From assembly GCA_010028225.1 (NCBI GenBank), contig RGOY01000092.1, positions 1-5,343 of the forward strand: a stretch of DNA of 5,343 nt, read 5' to 3'. The stretch's first letter is position 1. Each line of letters begins with the position of its first letter. Below, in pieces: positions 1 through 5,343 of this stretch. Both the position numbers and the translations under genes were made by a program. The notes beneath the pieces are model-generated. The model was not told where the DNA came from, made no database searches, and saw only the letters and a program-made list of their open reading frames with translations. Source of the DNA: Actinomycetota bacterium. Its GTDB lineage: Bacteria; Actinomycetota; Actinomycetes; Nanopelagicales; Nanopelagicaceae.

Positions 1-837
1 GGTATCTTGATATTCATCAAGAAGAACTGCGTGAAACTTCGAACGTTCTAACTCTGCGACATCGTCATACCTCTGAGCAAGGTCTGCCGCAATCGACATC
101 TGATCATCGAAGGTCAAGAGATTTCGCTCTCGCCGTAGTTCTTCAAAACGCGTAACGAGTGGGAGTTCTGCCAAGCGAAGTTTGGCGAGGTTAATGATTT
201 TGAGATTATCTTGTGTTGGTTTTCCGCCAAGTGAGGAAAGATGTTCGACCAACTCTTCGGTAATAGCGCGAATATCATCAACGCTGCTTCCGTGTTCTGC
301 CATCAATCGAGAGAGACTGATCAGATCTTCAGTCACCGAATTCGCTGACGCGTCTATCCCCTCTGGCATCTCGGTGTAGTGCGAGACAACTTCTGATGCG
401 AGCTGCCATGTCGCTGCTTCACCGAGTGGAATGAGGTCTGGCTCTATACCTTCACGAAGTCCATATTCAGTAACGATGCGACCGGCGTAAGAGTGGTAAG
501 TGAGAATCGTTGGTTCATGCAATGTTTTGAGATCCTTAACGATTCCAGATTCTTGAAGCTGGCGAAGACGCATTCGCACGCGCAGCAAGAGTTCTCCGGC
601 AGCCTTCCTCGTGAAGGTGAGGCCTAGAAGTTTCTCAGGATCGATCATCTTGTTGGCGACGAGATAAAGAACTCGCGCTGACATCGTCTCGGTCTTACCA
701 CTGCCTGCACCAGCGACAACGACGGCAGGTGCGAGTGGCGCTTGGATGATCTCGATCTGTTCGTCGGTCGGTTTATTCAACTTCTCATTCTTTTTAGCAA
801 GCGCTTCAAAGATCTCTAGAGCAGAAATCTGACTCAT
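1..837 (-). CDS. adnB: AdnB, UvrD-like motor subunit of the AdnAB helicase-nuclease (5' part; runs off the left edge)
   Basis: My translation from ATG at 837-835 gives 279 residues with no stop, ending exactly at base 1, so only the N-terminal quarter or so of a protein usually near 1,050-1,100 residues is present. Motifs of superfamily 1A (UvrD/PcrA/RecB) helicases appear in order: Q-motif glutamine in NKPTDEQIEII (Q27), Walker A AGAGSGKTE (about 42-50), motif Ia LTFTRKAAGE (73-82), motif Ib TYHSYAGRIV (113-122), LLTFDDQ (240-246) and motif II VLLDEYQDT (271-279). All catalytic residues seen are canonical. The family unwinds DNA with ATP and resects double-strand breaks together with AdnA; the nuclease domain lies outside the window. 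The start is supported by a 4-base ATGA overlap with the preceding adnA frame; a weak GGTG lies at 846-843. The adnB assignment, rather than another UvrD paralogue, rests on gene order: in mycobacteria adnA directly precedes adnB. If the neighbour were not AdnA, pcrA/uvrD would be the alternative. Confidence 0.85.
   Translation of the reverse strand, partial: MSQISALEIFEALAKKNEKLNKPTDEQIEIIQAPLAPAVVVAGAGSGKTETMSARVLYLVANKMIDPEKLLGLTFTRKAAGELLLRVRMRLRQLQESGIVKDLKTLHEPTILTYHSYAGRIVTEYGLREGIEPDLIPLGEAATWQLASEVVSHYTEMPEGIDASANSVTEDLISLSRLMAEHGSSVDDIRAITEELVEHLSSLGGKPTQDNLKIINLAKLRLAELPLVTRFEELRRERNLLTFDDQMSIAADLAQRYDDVAELERSKFHAVLLDEYQDT
834..837 (-). promoter_or_regulatory. ATGA stop-start overlap coupling the adnA tail to adnB
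   Basis: On the minus strand the bases read ATGA: the adnB ATG occupies 837-835 and the TGA of the nuclease-tail frame occupies 836-834. Such overlaps usually couple translation, so that a ribosome finishing one gene restarts on the next and the subunits are made in similar amounts, as suits a heterodimer. Only a weak Shine-Dalgarno-like GGTG is visible upstream, which makes reliance on coupling more plausible. The coupling only works for ribosomes in the nuclease frame; ribosomes that stay in the helicase frame stop at 1208. Confidence 0.75.
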
Positions 838-1358
838 TGGATCACCGACCGACCTTCACCCTGCATCGGACAGAGCGAGCGAACCGCGCAGATCCTGCAG
901 TTGGTGTTTATTCTCGCGACAAAACTCGCACCTGACATTGCCTCGCCAACGCGAGTGAGAGTGTCAATAGTTTTATCTACGGGCTGTGGTCCTTGTTCTC
1001 GAATCGAGACATTAACCGAATCTGTTGCTGGATAGACCAACTCGGCACCCGCGACCTTTGCACCCGATTCAATCCCTTCGAAAGCACCAGAGGCTAAAGC
1101 CGCTTGATATGCAGCCATCTGCTGGTTAGTTGCTGCATCATCTTTGGTGATCTCACTTCTGCTCGTCTTCAAATCGACGATGTATCTAGCGCCATCATCA
1201 TCGATCTCTATTCGGTCAGCGCTACCAGAGACGATGACACGACCGATAGTGAATTTGAACTTGGCCTCGGTCGCCTCGACGGTACGTGGATTATCAGAGT
1301 GCCATGAAAAGAATCGATTGAGTGTGCGAAGCGCATCGACGAGCCCTGCTTGATGCAC
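834..1358 (-). CDS. adnA: C-terminal RecB-like nuclease module of AdnA, out of frame with its helicase part
   Basis: The 174-residue reading from GTG at 1358 is a PD-(D/E)XK nuclease of the RecB/AddB type. Visible are GSADRIEI (Asp48), YIVDLKT (Asp62 and Lys64, the metal-binding and catalytic pair), the QxxxY motif around QQMAAYQ (Q80, Y84) and a C-terminal cysteine cluster CRICAVRSLC (Cys154, 157, 163; bases 899-870). Together these make the nuclease and most of an iron-sulfur site. The frame is open further upstream to a TAG at 1448-1446, and the stretch LERTWHLIDLNTGW there also looks family-like, so the GTG is unlikely to be a genuine start; no Shine-Dalgarno was recognised for it. I read this as the 3' end of adnA, detached by a frame change. 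The cysteine that normally precedes the nuclease domain and completes the four-cysteine Fe-S set is not found in this frame. Whether it is made as a separate protein is unknown. Confidence 0.7.
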   Translation of the reverse strand: MHQAGLVDALRTLNRFFSWHSDNPRTVEATEAKFKFTIGRVIVSGSADRIEIDDDGARYIVDLKTSRSEITKDDAATNQQMAAYQAALASGAFEGIESGAKVAGAELVYPATDSVNVSIREQGPQPVDKTIDTLTRVGEAMSGASFVARINTNCRICAVRSLCPMQGEGRSVIQ

Positions 1359-3736
1359 CCAACCAGTATTGAGATCAATAAGGTGCCAGGTCCGCTCAAG
1401 TCGATTTTGCGCAACAGTGAGAATGGCTCGTCGGTGGTTCGCTTTCTAGCACCGAGCCAGTTACGTGCATCAGCATCAGCAAACCCTTCTTCTGCAAGAG
1501 TTTTCAGTAGCGCAGCAACCTCTTCTTTACGTGCCGGTGGCGTTGATGAGTCGATGATTTCGCGTCGTAGCCGCGCTATCTGTGCCGTCGCACCGAGGAA
1601 GGGGGTGATCTCCTCAATCGAATCTTCGTTTCGTTCTCTAGCACGGCCTCTTTCGCTTTCGAAGTAGGAAGAAGGCTCATCGTCATCTCGAGAGACGGCA
1701 GTGAAGATGATCTGATCCTTGGCCCGGCTCTTTGCAATCTCAAAAAGTCTTGCTTCATCCTCGGCGACAGAATCAGCGGCAAATGCAGTGAGTTCGGCCC
1801 GTACTCGATTGTCATAGCGATGGATATCTACCAATCGCTCACTACCAAGTAGCGTGCCACGAAGAGTGAGATTTGGCCAACGACCTTCTTGGAGTCCGGC
1901 GATGACAACGATGCGCCACTCTTTGCCCTTTGCGCTATGGACAGTGGAGAGCGTGACCCGTTCGCCACGATCACCCAACGGAAGAATTACATCGCCAAGG
2001 ATCTGGGTCTTACGTAGTTCTCTGATGAATTTTCCTGGATAGGCATCAGGAAATCTCTTCACATGACGTTTAGCCATCTCAAAGAGTTCGACCATTGCAT
2101 CGAGATCTCGATCTGCAGCGCCAGATTCATAGAGTGAGTGCGAAAAGATCGCGCGCTCTCGCCACTTCTCTGCGATTACTCGACCATCTCTATCTTTCGC
2201 GCTACTCCAAATCCCCCAGAGAATCTCAGAGATTTTGTTCTCCTTATTGCGCGCTAGATCTCCGGCAATTCTGATCAGAGTGCGCAATTGCGCTAAGCGA
2301 TTTTCGCTATCAAAATCTGGAATCACTTCTTGATCAGTGAGTGAATGAAGCAAAATCTCCCGTGCAGGTGTGAGATCTCCTTCTTCACGGCTTCTATTGA
2401 TCTCATTTCGTATCCGTCGCAGTTCCAAAGGATCAAGTCCACCGAACTCCGAGAGGAGAAGCTCTTCCACCGCATCAAGATTCTGGGCTGTTGCAGGAAA
2501 CTTTTCTTGGGAGTTGAGCGAAAGCGCTATCTCAGCGATCAAAAGAATAGGACGAATGACGGGATTGTCGGCAAGGGATGTCGTTCCACTCTCTTGATTG
2601 ACCGGAATTCCTGCATGGATTAAGGCACGGCGAATGGCAGCAAGATGATCACCGGGAGAGCGAACCAAGATTGCCATCTCAGACCAGGGGATCGATTCGC
2701 GCAGATGTAGCGAGCGAAGATGCGTCGCGATGGAATCGGATTCATCAGCGACAGAGTCGGCTTCGATAAAACGCTTGATCGGACTCGGGCGCAAAACGTG
2801 AGTCAACGTGTAACGCTTGACATCTTTTCTATCAGCAAAGCGATCAAGAAATGCTTCAAGCCCTTCGGGATCTGCGCCACGAAACCTCGAGACAGCGCTC
2901 GCTTCATCATGAAAGATTGCGAATGCTTTTGGTGCTAGCGCGGTCAGAAGTCTTCGGTGAGAGGGATCGCTCTCTTCAAAGTGGTCGATAATGACGACAT
3001 CAAATAGTCCGTGGACTTCTTGAGCAAAGTGCGGATCATCGGTTAGAGCACGGACAGCGCGATTGATCAGCTCACTAGGATCGATACGAAGCTTTCCTGC
3101 TTGGCTCGCATGATCTCGCTCAGCATAACTCTCAAAATCCGACCAGAACTTCGCTGCTGCTATCCAGAGGTCATCTTTCATCTCACCGGCAAGCTGGGCA
3201 AGACTCTGATGATCGAGTCCCCACTCCTTGGCACGAGAGATGAGGTCACGTAACTCTTTAGCAAATCCACGAGTCGTAAGAGCATTGCGCATCGCATCGG
3301 GCCAGCCGCTCTTATTCTCTTTTGCATCGAAGGCGAGGAAATCACGGAAGAGTTGATCTTGTTCTGCGCCCGAGAGAAGTATCGGCTCAAGGCCGGTCTT
3401 GGCCAGAGACATTCGCACAATCGAAAATGCAAAAGCTGAAAAGGTGCGAGCAAGAGGTTCGCGTGCAACGGTGTTGGCACGGGTTGCTATCTCATCGCGA
3501 AGAAAATCCGCATGATCCCTACCGAAGGTAAGAATCAATAATCGGGTTGGGTCAATACCTTCTCTAATGAGGTGAAGGCAGCGTTCAATTACCGTTTCGC
3601 TCTTGCCACTACCTGGCGGGCCAGAGATAAAAAGCCGTGCATCTAAATCTTCTTCGATGATCTCCAATTGCGCGGGAGTGAATATGAAATCGCGATCCCG
3701 AGCCGGGCGACGGAGGAGCTCTAGTTCGTTCGCCAT
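1208..3736 (-). CDS. adnA: AdnA, UvrD-like motor subunit; helicase part intact, C-terminal tail out of frame
   Basis: From ATG at 3736 the frame gives 842 residues. The first 771 or so are a UvrD/RecB-type motor: Walker A GPPGSGKSE (39-47), motif Ia LTFGRDHAD (69-77), a motif Ib equivalent TFSAFAF, motif II VIIDHFEE (248-255), FRGADPEGLEAFLDRF (285-300), motif IV LTHVLRPSPI (311-320), motif V VTLSTVHSAKGKEW (594-607) and motif VI ARLFEIAKSRAKD (662-674). The family-typical linker NWLGARKRTTDEP follows (759-771). After base about 1424 the frame reads the nuclease region out of register: the last 70 residues are Ser/Arg-rich, unlike any domain, with untypical leucine codons. The nuclease continues in the -1 frame. 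AdnA proteins usually reach about 1,000-1,050 residues, so this product is truncated. The start is the first ATG after typA; upstream sequence offers only a weak GGAT about seven bases before it. AdnA pairs with AdnB for ATP-driven end resection. The degenerate motif II suggests a weak or inactive ATPase. Confidence 0.75.
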   Translation of the reverse strand: MANELELLRRPARDRDFIFTPAQLEIIEEDLDARLFISGPPGSGKSETVIERCLHLIREGIDPTRLLILTFGRDHADFLRDEIATRANTVAREPLARTFSAFAFSIVRMSLAKTGLEPILLSGAEQDQLFRDFLAFDAKENKSGWPDAMRNALTTRGFAKELRDLISRAKEWGLDHQSLAQLAGEMKDDLWIAAAKFWSDFESYAERDHASQAGKLRIDPSELINRAVRALTDDPHFAQEVHGLFDVVIIDHFEESDPSHRRLLTALAPKAFAIFHDEASAVSRFRGADPEGLEAFLDRFADRKDVKRYTLTHVLRPSPIKRFIEADSVADESDSIATHLRSLHLRESIPWSEMAILVRSPGDHLAAIRRALIHAGIPVNQESGTTSLADNPVIRPILLIAEIALSLNSQEKFPATAQNLDAVEELLLSEFGGLDPLELRRIRNEINRSREEGDLTPAREILLHSLTDQEVIPDFDSENRLAQLRTLIRIAGDLARNKENKISEILWGIWSSAKDRDGRVIAEKWRERAIFSHSLYESGAADRDLDAMVELFEMAKRHVKRFPDAYPGKFIRELRKTQILGDVILPLGDRGERVTLSTVHSAKGKEWRIVVIAGLQEGRWPNLTLRGTLLGSERLVDIHRYDNRVRAELTAFAADSVAEDEARLFEIAKSRAKDQIIFTAVSRDDDEPSSYFESERGRARERNEDSIEEITPFLGATAQIARLRREIIDSSTPPARKEEVAALLKTLAEEGFADADARNWLGARKRTTDEPFSLLRKIDLSGPGTLLISILVGCIKQGSSMRFAHSIDSFHGTLIIHVPSRRPRPSSNSLSVVSSSLVALTE
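1424..1448 (-). other. Frame-change and probable deletion point inside adnA
   Basis: This short interval is where the coding frame moves from the helicase register to the nuclease register (-1 relative). Upstream, the helicase frame keeps the family linker GARKRTTDEP, down to base 1424. The nuclease frame cannot extend above a TAG at 1448-1446. Between base 1420 and 1355 the helicase frame uses six leucine codons (CTG, TTG, TTA only). Over about 1420-1315 the other frame uses only CTC and CTT, as the intact genes here mostly do. The true frame therefore changes within about 1424-1445. About 50 residues normally lie between these two segments in AdnA, by my recollection of the family. A loss of 3n+1 bases would explain both the frame and the gap. 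Confidence 0.65.
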
Positions 3737-3792
3737 GGGCTTATCCAACCCGAGGCAGGTGACAGTGCGCGAGAAAGCCTCGCCCTGACCCG
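3737..3792 (-). other. 56-base typA-adnA gap with two alternative small hairpins
   Basis: This is the only intergenic space in the window. On the minus strand it contains a 6-base inverted repeat, CGAGGC (3782-3777) with GCCTCG (3756-3751), around a 20-base loop. Inside it GCGAG (3783-3779) can instead pair with CTCGC (3773-3769) over a 5-base loop. The two share bases and exclude each other. No U-run follows either stem, so an intrinsic terminator is not supported, and I see no convincing -10/-35 pair. The short gap favours cotranscription of typA and adnAB. The hairpins may be chance in a short G+C-rich stretch. Confidence 0.35.
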
Positions 3793-5343
3793 TTAAGAAT
3801 CGATGTTGGCCTTCTTCGCCTTCGAGGTGAGGCGAGCGCGCTCGTTCTGATCCAGGACTACTTTTCGCACCCGCACCGTTGCTGGCGTGACTTCGATGCA
3901 CTCATCCTCTCGGCAGAACTCCAAGGCTTGTTCCATATTGAGGATCTTCGGTGGGATCAGACGCTCTAATTCATCAGCCGTTGCAGAACGGATATTCGTT
4001 AACTTCTTCTCTCGACATGAATTCACATCCATATCTTCAGGGCGTGAGTTCTCCCCTACAACCATTCCTTCATAAACCTCATCGCCGACTTGCACGAAGA
4101 TTGTTCCTCGCTCTTGTAGTGAGAAGAGGGCGTAAGAAGTCACTGTGCCTCTTCGATCTGAGACAAGAGATCCCGTTGGGCGTGTGCGGAGTTCGCCATG
4201 CCACGGCTCGTAACCATCAAAGACATGGTGAAGCAATCCTGTCCCTCGAGTCTCGGTCAAGAACTCAGTTCTAAATCCAATCAAGCCACGTGATGGAACG
4301 CGGTAATCCATTCGGATCCATCCCGTTCCATGATTGACCATCTGCTCCATACGACCTTTGCGTAGAGCCATCAACTGAGTGATGACACCGAGGTACTCCT
4401 CGGGTGAATCGATAGTCAAGCGCTCCATCGGCTCGCAGAGTTTGCCGTCGATTTCTCGCGTGACAACTTGTGGCTTTCCCACGGTGAGTTCGAATCCTTC
4501 GCGACGCATCATCTCGACGAGAACAGCGAGTTGAAGTTCGCCTCGTCCTTGAATCTCCCATGTATCAGGACGATCGGTTGGGAAAATTCGAAGTGAAACG
4601 TTTCCTACTAACTCTGCATCAAGGCGATTCTTAACAAGTCTTGCTGTCAGCTTCTTTCCTGATTGGCCAGCAAGAGGTGCAGTATTTATACCGACAGTCA
4701 TAGAGATCGAAGGTTCATCAACAGTAATCAATGGCAGCGCATGTGAATTCTCTGCATCGGCGAGGGTTTCACCGAGGGTGATCGTTTCGATTCCTGCCAC
4801 GGCGATGATGTCGCCAGGTCCTGCCTCAGTAGCAGGGACTCGTTCAAGTCCCTCAGTAATCAAGAGTTCAGATATTCGAACTTTCTCAACGCTCTGATCT
4901 GTCTTCATCCACGAGACGGTCTGCCCCTTCTTGATCGTTCCTTCATGGACGCGGCAGAGCGCAAGTCGCCCAAGATAAGGAGATGAATCAAGATTTGTGA
5001 CATGTGCTTGAAGTGGTGCGCCTTCATGGAATACCGGCGCTGGGATTGTCGAGAAAATTGTGTCGAAGAGAATGTCGAGATTCTCTCCATCTGGCATACC
5101 GCCATCTGCAGGTTGGGTCAGAGATGCCCGACCAGCTTTTGCCGAAGCGAAGATTATCGGAAAGTCGATCTGATTTTCTTTCGCATCAAGATCGAGGAAG
5201 AGTTCGTAAGTTTCATTGACGACTGCGCCGATTCGAGCATCTGCTCGATCCACTTTATTAATTACGAGGATGACGGGAAGGTCCTTTGCTAGGGCTTTAC
5301 GTAAGACGAATCGTGTCTGAGGGAGCGGACCTTCGGATGCATC
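3793..5343 (-). CDS. typA: TypA/BipA ribosome-associated GTPase (5' end beyond the right edge)
   Basis: The frame is open from the right edge (DASEGPLPQTRFVLRKAL at 5343-5290) to the TAA at 3795-3793, giving 516 visible residues of a protein usually about 610-640 long; roughly the first 100, with the P-loop and DTPGH motif, are off the window. Visible are the G4 guanine-specificity motif NKVD (5259-5248), the G5-like FASAKAG shortly after, the EF-Tu-like beta-barrel domain (from about FDTIFSTIPAPVF), the EF-G III-like domain (MTVGINTAPLAG through WEIQGRGELQL), the EF-G V-like domain (CEPMERLTIDSPEEYLG) and the TypA-specific C-terminal domain with YRVPSRGLIGFRTEFLTETRGTG and GYEPWHG. The GTG within NKVD at 5253 is internal and not a start. 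TypA binds the 70S ribosome at the elongation-factor site and is linked in other bacteria to 50S subunit assembly and growth under cold or other stress. Nothing is missing or unusual in the part seen. It is 56 bases upstream of adnA on the same strand. Confidence 0.97.
   Translation of the reverse strand, partial: DASEGPLPQTRFVLRKALAKDLPVILVINKVDRADARIGAVVNETYELFLDLDAKENQIDFPIIFASAKAGRASLTQPADGGMPDGENLDILFDTIFSTIPAPVFHEGAPLQAHVTNLDSSPYLGRLALCRVHEGTIKKGQTVSWMKTDQSVEKVRISELLITEGLERVPATEAGPGDIIAVAGIETITLGETLADAENSHALPLITVDEPSISMTVGINTAPLAGQSGKKLTARLVKNRLDAELVGNVSLRIFPTDRPDTWEIQGRGELQLAVLVEMMRREGFELTVGKPQVVTREIDGKLCEPMERLTIDSPEEYLGVITQLMALRKGRMEQMVNHGTGWIRMDYRVPSRGLIGFRTEFLTETRGTGLLHHVFDGYEPWHGELRTRPTGSLVSDRRGTVTSYALFSLQERGTIFVQVGDEVYEGMVVGENSRPEDMDVNSCREKKLTNIRSATADELERLIPPKILNMEQALEFCREDECIEVTPATVRVRKVVLDQNERARLTSKAKKANIDS

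Noticed and set aside
1358..1420. Helicase-frame reading as the true continuation, ending near a cysteine at about 1357-1355 that could be the Fe-S cysteine
   Set aside because: IDLSGPGTLLISILVGC loosely recalls the SPS...C motif, but the spacing does not fit and the leucine codons are untypical, while the overlapping nuclease frame has typical codons and family-like residues.
1358..1448. Programmed -1 ribosomal frameshift joining the two parts of adnA
   Set aside because: The offset is -1, but I see no X_XXY_YYZ slippery heptamer in register (the AAAA run at 1408-1405 is out of phase for one). A frameshift would also not supply the roughly 50 residues that appear to be missing.
1..3736. RecBCD or AddAB instead of AdnAB
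   Set aside because: Two adjacent UvrD-like motors, with a RecB-like nuclease tail ending the upstream one and an ATGA junction between them, fit AdnA-AdnB order. RecC has no working motor motifs, RecD is of a different helicase family, and AddB has a different N-terminal build. Only part of the second gene is seen, so this is not absolute.
3737..3901. Upstream extension of the adnA frame by 55 codons into the 3' end of typA
   Set aside because: The extension lies mostly over well-conserved TypA C-terminal coding sequence in another frame, has low-complexity Ser/Gly/Glu composition, and matches nothing in the helicase N-terminus, which begins naturally just before FTPAQLEII.
182..5292. Short plus-strand open frames throughout
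   Set aside because: All lie antisense to well-supported genes and show no recognisable domains; they are shadows of the minus-strand coding sequence.

Overview
The window reads entirely on the minus strand. It carries three genes that look like one operon in an actinobacterium, in the transcription order typA, adnA, adnB. Two are cut by the window edges: typA at its 5' end (right edge) and adnB at its 3' end (left edge). The AdnA/AdnB pair, two UvrD-like motors each expected to end in a RecB-like nuclease, is the characteristic double-strand-break resection machine of Actinobacteria. Base composition is near 50% G+C by eye, low for that phylum. This would fit a planktonic or genome-reduced actinobacterial lineage (for example freshwater Nanopelagicales), but that placement is inference only.

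Layout, right to left. Bases 5343-3793 encode all but roughly the first 100 residues of TypA/BipA, a ribosome-associated translational GTPase. A 56-base gap (3792-3737) holds two overlapping short inverted repeats and no clear terminator. Bases 3736 to about 1424 encode the helicase part of AdnA. Bases about 1445-834 encode the AdnA nuclease tail, in a different frame. An ATGA overlap (837-834) leads into adnB, which runs open to base 1 and ends just after its DEYQDT motif.

The most notable thing here is the state of adnA. Its helicase and nuclease halves are in different frames (a -1 offset). Judged against remembered AdnA architecture, about 50 residues are also missing between them, including the stretch that normally holds the first iron-sulfur cysteine. 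Leucine codon choice places the junction close to 1424-1445. This is either a real deletion (a broken or split adnA) or a sequence/assembly error. The AdnA motor also has a degenerate motif II (DHFE instead of DExQ), while AdnB keeps canonical motifs, consistent with AdnB being the working motor. I see no RNA genes, mobile elements, CRISPR arrays or plus-strand genes, and no stretch of 300 bases without coding sequence.
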